From positions 2,852,001-2,916,000 of the forward strand of contig OZ244129.1 in assembly GCA_965215715.1 (NCBI GenBank): a stretch of 64,000 nt of DNA, written 5' to 3'. Source of the stretch: HXMU1428-3 sp965215715 (GTDB lineage Bacteria; Pseudomonadota; Alphaproteobacteria; Rhizobiales; HXMU1428-3). This document shows, in pieces, positions 35,126 through 43,327 of this stretch. Numbering within the stretch: position 1 is the first letter of the stretch; each line of letters begins with the position of its first letter. Below the pieces are notes generated by a model. It searched no databases. It was not told where the DNA came from and worked only from the letters and a program-made list of their open reading frames with translations. Position numbers and translations under genes: made by a program.

Positions 35126-35248
35126 CCCCTTAATTTCCATGATAAGACTTTCGCATTTTGGAAACCTATGTCAAGGATCGAGATGAACGTTGCACGTCCT
35201 TGACATAGGTTTCCAAAATGCAAAAATCTCACCATGGAAATTAAGGGG
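35126..35248. repeat. Palindromic element D (123 bp) between ilvA and a serine protease gene
   Basis: Arms of 52 bases start CCCCTTAATTTCCATG; only four positions mismatch, all of which become G-U pairs in RNA read from the minus strand. The TTAAGGGG end (35241-35248) supplies the TAA stop of the protease gene. Same orientation as elements A and C. Confidence 0.93.
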
Positions 35249-36443
35249 AGGTTTTGGTGAACGTTTGGGTTTGTTTTTTTAGCAAGGCCAGCAGTTCTTG
35301 AGTGGGTAATTTAAGGGGGGCCAAATTGTTTTTTTGCTCATAACGTGCAATTGCCTTGCGGGTTTGGGGGCCGAAAATGCCGTCGATCGAACCTTTATAC
35401 AGATTAAGCGTTTTTAAGTGCGTTTGAATTTCTTTTAAATCTCCGATTTGACTCAGCAAAGTTTCATTTTCAAAGCGGGCGAGCCCGTCTAAAAACGCGC
35501 GAGGGCGTACAGCCATATTTGTTTCTCGCCCGCTACGGCGGAGCTTTTTGCGGCTGATGATTTTGCCCGTGTAGCGGTTCTTTTTTATTTGATAGCGTTC
35601 ATAGCGCAGTGAGCCCAGGTTGATGCCGACCACTTTGGGCCCTTCTTTGGTTGATAGCAAAATAGGAGAGCCAGAGGAGCCCTTGAAAGCGTCGCACGTG
35701 TGGGGCAGCAAAATGTCTTGGCGTGCCATGTGACGGCGTTGGTTTTTTAAAAAATATTTGCGGTTCGTGGGAGAGCGGACCCGGCATTTTTTGGAATAGA
35801 GCCGCTCTTTCATTTTTTTGTCGCCATGAAAACCGATCATGAATATGCGTTTTTGTTGTGCCGCTTTGGTTAAGGTGTTTAAGGGGCGTTTGGTAAAGGA
35901 CAAGATGCGGTTTTTGCAAACAGAGTGGTTGAGTTTGGCAAAGGCCCAATCTTGGCTTTGAGATTTGACGGAATGGATGTTTTTAAAGTTTCCAGCATAA
36001 ATAGAAAGGGCGGGATTTTTTGGCGTGACAAATTCTGGATAGGTCACTCTTTCACGGTATTTGCGCCCTTTTGGATTGTTTCTGAAAGAGGGCAAAACAA
36101 AAATGGTTTTGCTTAAATCTAAATGGCGGCCGGCTGTGGGGTTTTTAACAATACAATGCGCGTTGGTGGCAATGATTTTAGGGGCAACGCAAAAGGCCGT
36201 GCAGCTCCAGCCGCGTTTGCCAGGTTGGCCTAGAATGCCGATGCCGCTGGCAATATCAATGTATTTTTCAGGTAATTTTATGCGGTCATCCTTGCCAAGG
36301 ACAGCAACTTTTTTAATCAGCCCGGTGGGCGTAAGGGTGAATTTGGCAGGCTTTGTGAAAGCAACAGCTTTTAGCGAGAAAAGGCAAAAGGATAAAATAA
36401 AAAGGCCAAAAACAATTATTCTATTCATAAGCAAGGCTTTCAT
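35241..36443 (-). CDS. Secreted trypsin-like serine protease with peptidoglycan-binding domain
   Basis: About 400 residues. A signal peptide (IIVFGLFILSFCLFSLKAVA) is followed by a chymotrypsin-fold protease domain with its His in IIATNAHCIV, Asp in SQDWAFAKL and Ser in FKGSSGSPIL. A C-terminal PG_binding_1 domain (LKTLNLYKGSIDGIFGPQT) should anchor it to cell wall. Cysteines near the active site suggest disulphides. Start options are ATGs at 36464, 36443 and 36428, none with a strong ribosome site. The stop codon lies within palindromic element D. The substrate is unknown. Confidence 0.85.
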   Translation of the reverse strand: MKALLMNRIIVFGLFILSFCLFSLKAVAFTKPAKFTLTPTGLIKKVAVLGKDDRIKLPEKYIDIASGIGILGQPGKRGWSCTAFCVAPKIIATNAHCIVKNPTAGRHLDLSKTIFVLPSFRNNPKGRKYRERVTYPEFVTPKNPALSIYAGNFKNIHSVKSQSQDWAFAKLNHSVCKNRILSFTKRPLNTLTKAAQQKRIFMIGFHGDKKMKERLYSKKCRVRSPTNRKYFLKNQRRHMARQDILLPHTCDAFKGSSGSPILLSTKEGPKVVGINLGSLRYERYQIKKNRYTGKIISRKKLRRSGRETNMAVRPRAFLDGLARFENETLLSQIGDLKEIQTHLKTLNLYKGSIDGIFGPQTRKAIARYEQKNNLAPLKLPTQELLALLKKQTQTFTKTSP

Positions 36444-36529
36444 TTCGCAAAGCGTATTTAGCACTCAGTCCTGATCAAAACTTTAGAGCCCATAGTGTAG
36501 CATGAAATTTGGGATAGGTTTATGGCAAA

Positions 36530-37132
36530 TTATTTTGTTGTGAGATAACCGGTGAGAAAATTGTTGATCAGTTCATCAATCATTTCTTGGGCTGAAACAT
36601 TGTTTGCCATAAAGAGTTTGTCAGAAATGTCTAATATGGTGATGCCGTGAACACCACTCCATAAAGAAAGGGCTGCGCGGTGAATGGAGGCAGGTTTCTT
36701 TTTTGGTTCGATGGCTTTTAATTCGGTTTCAATCAGTGAGAACAATGTTTCTATGCGTTCTGCCAATTGTGGGATGAGCTGGCCACCGCCGGCGACGTGA
36801 TGTTCAAAAATGAGGCTCCATAGGTGGGGGTTTTGTTTGGCAAAATTGTAGTAAGCCTGGCCAAATTGGCGCAAATTCTGTTTGTGCTTATCGGCTTTTT
36901 GTTGGTCGCTAACTGTTTGATAAAGGCTTTTTAACGTGCGGGCGTTTACCTGCATGATCAGATCATCCAGGTTTTTAAACACAAGATAAATAGTCCCAAC
37001 AGTATAGCCAATGGCACTGGCTATTTTGCGAGCGCTCAAGCCAGAAAATCCATTTTCAGTTACAATTTGTTCGGCTGCATTTAATGCAAGCTCTTTGATC
37101 TCTTCACGGCTATGATCAGAGCGTCGGGCCAT
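36530..37132 (-). CDS. TetR family regulator co-encoded with leuC
   Basis: A 200-residue regulator. The HTH is at residues about 33-52 (LSARKIASAIGYTVGTIYLV), and the C-terminal helical domain carries an AYYNFAKQNPHLWSLIF segment typical of the WHG/TetR_C_13-like group. It starts 5 bp after the leuC stop on the same strand, so it is probably co-transcribed with leucine biosynthesis, an unusual pairing. Its targets are unknown. Confidence 0.88.
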   Translation of the reverse strand: MARRSDHSREEIKELALNAAEQIVTENGFSGLSARKIASAIGYTVGTIYLVFKNLDDLIMQVNARTLKSLYQTVSDQQKADKHKQNLRQFGQAYYNFAKQNPHLWSLIFEHHVAGGGQLIPQLAERIETLFSLIETELKAIEPKKKPASIHRAALSLWSGVHGITILDISDKLFMANNVSAQEMIDELINNFLTGYLTTK

Positions 37133-37137
37133 AATTA

Positions 37138-38538
37138 TTACGCCATTTCTCTTATATCTACAAAATGACCAGCAATGGCAGCGGCTGCGGCCATCACAGG
37201 TGAGACAAGATGTGTGCGCCCTTGGCGCCCTTGGCGCCCTTCAAAATTGCGATTGGACGTGGAGGCACAACGCTCACCAGGTTCTAGTTTGTCGGCATTC
37301 ATGGCCAGGCACATGGAACAGCCCGGCTCACGCCAATCAAATCCGGCTTTGACAAAAATCTGATCAAGCCCTTCGTTTTCAGCTTGTTCTTTCACAAGGC
37401 CAGAGCCGGGAACAATCATTGCGTTTACATTTTCATTGACGGTTTTGCCGTCAACCAATTTGGCAACTGCGCGCAAATCTTCTATGCGACCATTTGTGCA
37501 TGAGCCAATAAAGGCGCGATCAATTTTAATGTCTTGGATTGAGGTGCCAGCGTTAAGCCCCATATACTCAAGCGCGCGAATCATGGCTGCTTTTTTAGCT
37601 GGATCAGTGATCTCTTCAGGGTTTGGCACTTTGCCTGTGATTGAGACAACATCTTCTGGGCTTGTGCCCCACGTGACAATTGGCGGCAAGTTGGCAGCAT
37701 CCAGTGTGACCTCATGATCAAAGTGAGCATCAGGGTCAGTAAATAGGGTTTTCCAATAGGCGATTGCCATGTCCAGGGCTGTCCCTTTCGGGGCAAGGGG
37801 GCGGCCTTTGATATAGTCAAAAGTGGTTTCATCTGGCGCGATTAAGCCGGCGCGGGCACCACCTTCAATTGACATGTTGCAAACAGTCATGCGCCCTTCC
37901 ATGGAAAGATCAGTGATGGCGCTGCCAGCATATTCCATCACATGGCCAGTGCCACCAGCGGTGCCGATTTCACCAATGATTGCCAATATAATGTCTTTGG
38001 CGGTCACCCCTTCAGGGGTTTTGCCATTTACAGTGACACGCATGTTTTTGGCTTTTTTCTGAATGAGGGTTTGGGTTGCCAAGACGTGCTCAACCTCTGA
38101 GGTGCCGATGCCATGGGCAAGGGCGCCAAAGGCACCATGGGTTGAGGTGTGGCTGTCGCCGCAAACGATGGTCATGCCAGGCAGCGTAAAGCCTTGCTCA
38201 GGGCCAACGATGTGGACGATGCCTTGGCGCTTATCGGCCATGTCGAAAAATTCAATGTCAAAATCTTTGGCGTTTTGGGCCAAGGTTTCAACTTGAAGTT
38301 TGGATTCAGGGTCATCAATGCCTTGGGCGCGGCCCTTTGTGGGCACGTTATGATCTGGTACAGCCAGGGTTTTTTGCGGGGCGTGAACCGCACGACCAGC
38401 CATGCGCAAGCCTTCAAACGCTTGCGGGCTTGTCACTTCATGTACAAGATGACGGTCAATATAGATGAGTGATGTACCATCTTCACTTGTCTCAATAAGA
38501 TGGTCATCCCAGATTTTGTCATAAAGGGTTTTGCCCAT
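37138..38538 (-). CDS. leuC: 3-isopropylmalate dehydratase large subunit
   Basis: A 466-residue [4Fe-4S] aconitase-family subunit that isomerises 2- to 3-isopropylmalate in leucine synthesis with LeuD (not in this window). Cluster cysteines are in IGSCTNGRIEDL and PGCSMCLAMN; TIVCGDSHTSTHGAFGALA is the substrate-binding region. Length is normal. A small in-frame repeat (GRQGRQGR, encoded by three CTTGGCGCC-type units) occurs near the C-terminus. Confidence 0.97.
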   Translation of the reverse strand: MGKTLYDKIWDDHLIETSEDGTSLIYIDRHLVHEVTSPQAFEGLRMAGRAVHAPQKTLAVPDHNVPTKGRAQGIDDPESKLQVETLAQNAKDFDIEFFDMADKRQGIVHIVGPEQGFTLPGMTIVCGDSHTSTHGAFGALAHGIGTSEVEHVLATQTLIQKKAKNMRVTVNGKTPEGVTAKDIILAIIGEIGTAGGTGHVMEYAGSAITDLSMEGRMTVCNMSIEGGARAGLIAPDETTFDYIKGRPLAPKGTALDMAIAYWKTLFTDPDAHFDHEVTLDAANLPPIVTWGTSPEDVVSITGKVPNPEEITDPAKKAAMIRALEYMGLNAGTSIQDIKIDRAFIGSCTNGRIEDLRAVAKLVDGKTVNENVNAMIVPGSGLVKEQAENEGLDQIFVKAGFDWREPGCSMCLAMNADKLEPGERCASTSNRNFEGRQGRQGRTHLVSPVMAAAAAIAGHFVDIREMA

Positions 38539-38709
38539 TTTAGTCTCCCTAGCAGCGGATAATATTTTTCAATTGTGGTGTTTGGTTGGCAATATATGCA
38601 ATTTATTGTTGTGGTCTTGTCTAAGACCTATAAAAAATTTTGTACAGAGGGTTGCAAGATTTTTTTATACTGAAGCTTAGAAAAATTTATTGCTTTTGGT
38701 CTGGTTACA

Positions 38710-38746
38710 AACAAACGGCCCTTACTTTTCAATAAGGGCCGTTTTG
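38710..38746 (-). terminator. Terminator of rplS
   Basis: ACGGCCCTTA and TAAGGGCCGT form a 10 bp perfect stem. On the minus strand it is followed by TTTGTTTG. It lies 30 bp after the rplS stop and upstream of leuC. Confidence 0.85.
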
Positions 38747-38772
38747 GTAAGATCTATACTTTGTAACAGTTG

Positions 38773-39483
38773 TTATTCGCTTTTTTCAGCGCTGTCATCT
38801 TGAGAGGCTGTTTCGCCTTCATTGTCGGTGTCTTCTTCGATCTCAGGCACTTCTTCAACTGTGGCAGCTGTCATTGCTTCTTGTGCTTTGGTGACCCAAT
38901 CGTCTTTTTCGATTTTGCCGCTAAGTCCGAGTGCTTCATCAAGAAGGACGATTTCTTCGTCGCTTAAGTTTGCAATCTGCTCAAGCTTGATCACGCCGAG
39001 TTTGTTGATTTGTGTCTGGATGGTGGCGTTTAAACCTTCGATTTGTGTCAGATCATCTGGTTCGCCAGCTGGGCGGTCAAAGCCTTTGAATTTTGCCTTC
39101 TTCTTGGTTGAGATGGCGTTCTTGGCATCTTTGCGCTCAGCAATACGGGCGGCTTTGCCGCGAAGCCCGCGTAGATAGTAAAGTTTAGCACGGCGTACTT
39201 TACCGCGTCTGACAACGTCGATGCTGTCGATTAATGGTGAATAAATTGGGAAAATCCGCTCAACGCCTTCACCATAAGAAATTTTGCGAACGGTGAAATT
39301 TTCATGCAAGCCTTTGCCGGAGCGGCCAATGCAGACCCCTTCATAGGCCTGGATCCGTGAGCGGTTGCCTTCAACCACTTTTACATTTACCCGCACTGTG
39401 TCGCCGGGACCAAATTCTGGAACGTCGCGTTGTTTTGATAGCTCTTCAATTTGTTCGCGCTCGAGCTCTTGAATAATATTCAT
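38773..39483 (-). CDS. rplS: Ribosomal protein L19 with a C-terminal helix-hairpin-helix extension
   Basis: The ATG at 39483 (MNIIQELEREQIEEL) is chosen because L19 proteins start this way; an upstream in-frame ATG would add 16 atypical residues. Residues about 1-120 are L19 (FGPGDTVRVNVKVVEGNR, YYLRGLRGKAARI). Residues about 140-215 (LTQIEGLNATIQTQINKLG, then LSDEEIVLLDEALGL and DDWVTKAQE) match the helix-hairpin-helix-like tail usually carried by alphaproteobacterial L21. A Glu/Asp-rich tail ends the protein. At 236 residues it is about twice the usual L19 length. Confidence 0.93.
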   Translation of the reverse strand: MNIIQELEREQIEELSKQRDVPEFGPGDTVRVNVKVVEGNRSRIQAYEGVCIGRSGKGLHENFTVRKISYGEGVERIFPIYSPLIDSIDVVRRGKVRRAKLYYLRGLRGKAARIAERKDAKNAISTKKKAKFKGFDRPAGEPDDLTQIEGLNATIQTQINKLGVIKLEQIANLSDEEIVLLDEALGLSGKIEKDDWVTKAQEAMTAATVEEVPEIEEDTDNEGETASQDDSAEKSE

Positions 39484-39739
39484 TCTTAAGGGACCCTTTT
39501 TGTCCATCACAGAGGAGCGGTTCACGGCCAATCACTTAAATCTAGGGAAGGTATAAAACGTTCCGAAGCTGCCTTTAAAGTGGTTCTTTAAAAGCTTTTC
39601 AAGTGTTTGGGGCACAGCTCTTGCGGCCCATATTTTTTTGAAAAGACCAAAAGCTTATAGCTTATTTTAGCTAGCTTTTGTTTTAAGGTGACAGGCTATA
39701 GCCCATTAAAGGGGGTTTGTACAGTAAAAAGTCATGGCT

Positions 39740-39952
39740 TTATTCGTCTTTGGTGAGATCTCTGGCTTCAGACGGGAGCATGACGGGAATGCCGTTGTGT
39801 ATAGGATAGGCAAGATTGGCTGATTTTGAGATCAGTTCATTGTTTTCTTTATCGTATGTTAATGGGGCCTTGGTTAATGGGCATACCAAAATTTTGAGCA
39901 GTTCAGGGGCAATTTCGGGTTGGTTTTGTTTTTCAGGTGGTGTTTCAGTCAT
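39740..39952 (-). CDS. Trm112/YcaR family small protein
   Basis: A 70-residue protein with the family core LLKILVCPLTKAPLTYDKE and LAYPIHNGIPVMLPSEAR. Only one of the usual zinc cysteines is present, as in most bacterial members. In eukaryotes Trm112 activates methyltransferases; the bacterial role is unclear. It is encoded 15 bp after the LON-domain gene on the same strand. Confidence 0.92.
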   Translation of the reverse strand: MTETPPEKQNQPEIAPELLKILVCPLTKAPLTYDKENNELISKSANLAYPIHNGIPVMLPSEARDLTKDE

Positions 39953-39967
39953 GTTTTTTACTCAAAA

Positions 39968-40657
39968 CTATTGAATTGCAGTGCCAGAGCCATCGTCACC
40001 AGCGGCTAAATCCATTTCGGCCAGAGCGATTAAAACTTCTGAGCGGGTTTTTAGGTCTTTGGTTTCCAGTAAGGCTTGTTTTTCTTCTGGCCCGTAGGGG
40101 CTGATGATGGATAGAGTGTTGACCAAAAATTCGTTGGAAGATTGGTGGATTGAGTCCCAATCAGCATCCAGTTCATGGACATCAAGGTACGTTTTTAAAA
40201 CTTTGAGCAAGGTTTCACGGTCAACTTTGGTTTCACCAAAGCCTGGCAATAAATCGTCTTCAAAACTATTATAATGCACCTCGAAATCTCTATAAGGTTT
40301 GTCGCTGGTTAATTCGTCTCTGGTTTCAAATCGGCAAATACCTGTGAGCGTGATGAGCAGCCGGCCATCATCCATTTCGGAAAATTCTGTGATGCGGCCA
40401 ACGCAGCCGATTTGGCGAACCGGGACAGGTTCATCATCGGTTGATAAAGACGTTTTTTTGCCGCTATCAGGTTGGATCATGCCGATGAGGCGCTCACCAG
40501 CTAAAACATCATCTGTCATTTCAAGGTAGCGCGGTTCAAAAATATTTAAAGGCAGGTTGCTGCGCGGCAATAAAATTACACCGTTGAGGGGAAAAACCGG
40601 GATGATTTGCGGTAAATCCTTAACCAGGCGGTATCTATGACTGAGGTTGGTGGTCAT
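39968..40657 (-). CDS. LON substrate-binding-domain protein
   Basis: A 229-residue stand-alone LON N-terminal domain: IIPVFPLNGVILLPRSNLPLN, then IFEPRYLEMTDD and IGMIQPDSGK. It has no ATPase or protease domain. The order CnoX - LON-domain - Trm112-like is conserved in Rhizobiales. The role is unknown, possibly substrate presentation in protein quality control given the chaperedoxin gene upstream. Confidence 0.92.
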   Translation of the reverse strand: MTTNLSHRYRLVKDLPQIIPVFPLNGVILLPRSNLPLNIFEPRYLEMTDDVLAGERLIGMIQPDSGKKTSLSTDDEPVPVRQIGCVGRITEFSEMDDGRLLITLTGICRFETRDELTSDKPYRDFEVHYNSFEDDLLPGFGETKVDRETLLKVLKTYLDVHELDADWDSIHQSSNEFLVNTLSIISPYGPEEKQALLETKDLKTRSEVLIALAEMDLAAGDDGSGTAIQ

Positions 40658-40727
40658 GTTCCCTTAAACTTTGTGCAATGGTGTGGCTTTATATTTAGCA
40701 CTTTTAGGTCTTTTGGTCCTGAAAAAA

Positions 40728-41630
40728 TTAAAATAACAATGAAGCCAATTGTTTGCGCCCTGAAATGGTATTTTCGTCTGTTGGTCCCCAGGCTTCAAAG
40801 AATTCCAAAAGCTGGGTGCGGGCGGCCCCTTCGTTCCAATTTAGGTTTTTACGCATTATGGTGATGAGTTGTTCAACAACCCCTTCGCGGTCGTTTTTAG
40901 CAGCTAAGGCTAGAGCCAGATCAAAGCGTTTTTGGTGATCATCCGGATTGGCCTCAAGGGCGGCAATTAGTTCACTGACATCACCGACCTGATCTGTTTT
41001 TTCGGCTAACTCAAGGGCGGTTTTGGCGCTTTGAATTGGCGCTTGTTGTAATAGTTCATCGTCGAGCATTTCAAGGGTTTCTTTGGCGGTGTCTATATCT
41101 CCCACTTCGATGTAGCATTTAATCAGGCCGCCCAAAGCATCTGGATTTTGGGGGTCGTCTCTTAAAATAAGCGCGAAAATATCAACGGCTGCTTGGGCTT
41201 CCCCTTTGGTTAAGTGGGCATTGGCGAGCTGTAATTGTTCTGCAACCGCTTCATTATTTCCTGTTAGCTTTTGAACGAATTTTTTTAAATCAGCTTCGGG
41301 CATCGCGCCGGCAAAGCCGTCAACTGGGCGACCATTTTGAAACGCATAGATGGTTGGTACAGCTTGGACTTGCAGTTGTCCGGCAAGCTCAGGATTTTCT
41401 TGTAAATTAACTTTTGCCAGTTTGACCGCGCCTTTGGCCGCTTGAACGAGGCTTTCAAGTTGGGAAGTGAGCTGAGCACATGCAGCGCTGCCTGGGGCCC
41501 AAAAGTCGACAATGATGGGCGTATCAGTAGAGGCTTGTATAACCTCTGTCATAAAGTTGGCTGTTGTGACGTCTTTGATCAGGTCTTGGGTTCCGATCAT
41601 TTTGTCATTTATTGTGTTTGGATCGCTCAC
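40728..41630 (-). CDS. cnoX: Chaperedoxin CnoX-like (thioredoxin domain plus TPR)
   Basis: A 300-residue protein. The N-terminal thioredoxin domain (IIVDFWAPGSAACAQLTSQL) has SAAC in place of CxxC, as in CnoX/YbbN, which is a holdase that protects proteins from oxidation rather than a disulphide reductase. TPR-like helices follow from residue 130 (AQAAVDIFALILRDDPQNPDALGGL, quoted in part as AQAAVDIFALIL). It is the first gene of the CnoX/LON/Trm112 unit. Confidence 0.9.
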   Translation of the reverse strand: MSDPNTINDKMIGTQDLIKDVTTANFMTEVIQASTDTPIIVDFWAPGSAACAQLTSQLESLVQAAKGAVKLAKVNLQENPELAGQLQVQAVPTIYAFQNGRPVDGFAGAMPEADLKKFVQKLTGNNEAVAEQLQLANAHLTKGEAQAAVDIFALILRDDPQNPDALGGLIKCYIEVGDIDTAKETLEMLDDELLQQAPIQSAKTALELAEKTDQVGDVSELIAALEANPDDHQKRFDLALALAAKNDREGVVEQLITIMRKNLNWNEGAARTQLLEFFEAWGPTDENTISGRKQLASLLF

Positions 41631-41869
41631 TTTTTAGGCTCCAATTATAGGTTTGATCTGGATAGGCTGGTTTTATGAGGTTGTCTTGCTAATAGTGGGC
41701 TGTTTATAGTTGTTTTTCAATAGGCAGTGTCAGTTTGGTTTTTAGCTTTAAGAGTTTTTTGCAGATTTTCTTTTTTGCTCTGGACAAGTTAGATGGAATG
41801 ATCTAGAACCGGCTCCACACCATTTTTTGGCACATTTTTGTGAAAATGGTATGTATCTATTTAGATAGC

Positions 41870-41944
41870 GCGGGCGTAGCTCAGGGGTAGAGCACAACCT
41901 TGCCAAGGTTGGGGTCGTGAGTTCGAATCTCATCGCCCGCTCCA
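41870..41944 (+). tRNA. tRNA-Gly (anticodon GCC)
   Basis: The acceptor stem GCGGGCG/CGCCCGC, the D-loop GCTCAGGGGTAGAGC, the anticodon loop TTGCCAA with GCC at 41902-41904 and the T-loop GTTCGAATC are all present. The 3-prime CCA is encoded (41942-41944). A short CCAGTTT/AAACTGG hairpin overlaps its end. It stands alone between minus-strand genes. Confidence 0.97.
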
Positions 41945-41989
41945 GTTTTTTAAACTGGGATTATTAATCGCTATCCTTTTCTTCTTTCA

Positions 41990-42658
41990 TTATATATTTA
42001 GTGGCTCATATGGAGGATGTTGATCTTCATTAGGGGACCCTAAGTGCACGGCAAGGTCGATGAGCTGATGTTTGGCGGTTTCTAGTGCACTTGTTTTGGC
42101 TTCCTCGCCTTCAAACTGTAGGGGATGGGCGTTGATAAAAATAGGATTGGGGGCCCCTAAAAATCCGAAAATTGCGGTTAAATGTGGGGTTAAGCAGTCT
42201 TTTGTTGCCATCGGGGCGCCCGGCTTAAAATTTGCGCCGCGGGTGGTAATGATAATAATCTTTTTGTCAGACAAAAAACCTGAAAACCCGTTTTCAGACG
42301 GTGCGAATGTTTTTCCCACTCTTACAATATTATCAATAAAGGCCTTAAAGGTTGATGGCATGCCGAAATTATACATTGGCATTGCGCATAAGATCATGTC
42401 GGCAGATAGAACACGATCACATAAACTTTCTGATTCATTCAAGGCATTGACCATATCTGGCGTGCGCTCTTGAGAGGGTGTGTGCATGGCTTTGGTTTGC
42501 ATCTCGCTAACGTGGCGGGGGGGCGTTAGGGCTAAATCCAATCTGTCCAGGTTTATGGGTAAATTGGTTTTTTTAAGTTGCTGCAAAAAAAAAGAACTAA
42601 GCATTCTTGATGATGAATTGGCAAATCGTGCACTTGAATCAATATGTAAAACTTTCAT
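41990..42658 (-). CDS. azoR: FMN-dependent NADH azoreductase / quinone reductase (AzoR-like)
   Basis: A 222-residue flavodoxin-fold protein. MKVLHIDSSARFANSSSRML is the family start with the FMN phosphate loop; CAMPMYNFGMPSTFKAFIDN and IITTRGANF line the flavin site. The start at 42658 follows AAGGAAAAGGAA and fits the family; longer readings would overlap the Rrf2 gene. It follows the Rrf2 gene by 10 bp and is likely controlled by it in response to quinones or redox stress. Confidence 0.92.
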   Translation of the reverse strand: MKVLHIDSSARFANSSSRMLSSFFLQQLKKTNLPINLDRLDLALTPPRHVSEMQTKAMHTPSQERTPDMVNALNESESLCDRVLSADMILCAMPMYNFGMPSTFKAFIDNIVRVGKTFAPSENGFSGFLSDKKIIIITTRGANFKPGAPMATKDCLTPHLTAIFGFLGAPNPIFINAHPLQFEGEEAKTSALETAKHQLIDLAVHLGSPNEDQHPPYEPLNI

Positions 42659-42668
42659 TTCCTTTTCC

Positions 42669-43193
42669 TTATTTTGATGGTTTTGAAGGGGTTCGACCAA
42701 TTTGGCGCTGGGCAAACCAGTCTTGTGATTGTTCAAAAAATTTATTGGGAATTTTGCCTCCAAGCTCTTGGGCAAGGTCGGCAATGGTTTTGGTTGCCAG
42801 TGATCGGCGCATGGCCTGTTCTGCTTGAAGCATACTGGCGTGAATTGTACACAGACCGCGTGTTGCCCAATTTGGGGGCTCATCATTAAATAGGGTGCAG
42901 TTTTTGCGGATATTTTTACATGAAAAGAGGGGCTTGGGACCCTCGACCGCATCAATGACATCTAGCAAAGTGATGGATGTTGGAGGTTTTGCCAGGCAAT
43001 AGCCGCCAGCTATGCCTTCTGACGCGCTGACAAGGCCCGCTTTTTCAAGCTTGGTGAAAAGTTTGGCAACGTAAGAGGGTGAGATACCTTGAAATTCCGC
43101 CAGCTCACGGGCGCTGTAATGAGTTTTATCTTCATTTATTAAAAACAGAATGCTGTGAAGGGCGTATTCTGTGGCGCTTCCAAATAGGGCCAT
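42669..43193 (-). CDS. Rrf2 family regulator
   Basis: A 174-residue winged-helix regulator (MALFGSATEYALHSILFL; HTH near SARELAEFQGISPSYVAKLF; wing GIAGGYCLAKPP). Three cysteines in FSCKNIRKNCTLF and RGLCTIH are placed like the Fe-S ligands of IscR/NsrR, so it may bind a cluster or sense thiol stress. The ATG at 43193 follows GGAG by 7 bases. It leads the azoR operon. Confidence 0.9.
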   Translation of the reverse strand: MALFGSATEYALHSILFLINEDKTHYSARELAEFQGISPSYVAKLFTKLEKAGLVSASEGIAGGYCLAKPPTSITLLDVIDAVEGPKPLFSCKNIRKNCTLFNDEPPNWATRGLCTIHASMLQAEQAMRRSLATKTIADLAQELGGKIPNKFFEQSQDWFAQRQIGRTPSKPSK

Positions 43194-43229
43194 TTTCAAA
43201 CTCCGATTTATTTTATCTTAGTTATATAC

Positions 43230-43242
43230 GACTAGATTAGTC
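43230..43242. promoter_or_regulatory. Candidate operator upstream of the Rrf2 gene
   Basis: GACTA-GAT-TAGTC is a 5+5 palindrome about 37 bp upstream of the Rrf2 start, in an AT-rich setting (TTATATAC before it). It could be the autoregulatory site of the Rrf2 protein; the motif is short. Confidence 0.35.
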
Positions 43243-43327
43243 TTAGTTCAAGTTGTTTTTTCATTTTATTATTTTTGCTTGTTTATGAAATTAAACGCCG
43301 GTTTGGGGCGGTTTTTTTGAGGGGATT

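Noticed and set aside
5302..35248. The four palindromes as insertion sequences or simple terminators
   Set aside because: They are far too short for a transposase gene, no target-site duplication was recognised, and they lack the GC stem plus U-run of an intrinsic terminator. A non-autonomous mobile origin remains possible.
41748..41933. Open frame on the minus strand starting MRFELTTPTLARLCSTPELRP
   Set aside because: It is the antisense of the tRNA-Gly gene, a well-known source of false protein annotations; no ribosome site or family support.
42659..42961. Longer azoreductase reading starting within the Rrf2 gene
   Set aside because: The extra 101 residues are antisense-like, low in family similarity and overlap the Rrf2 gene; the ATG at 42658 has a good ribosome site and the family N-terminus.
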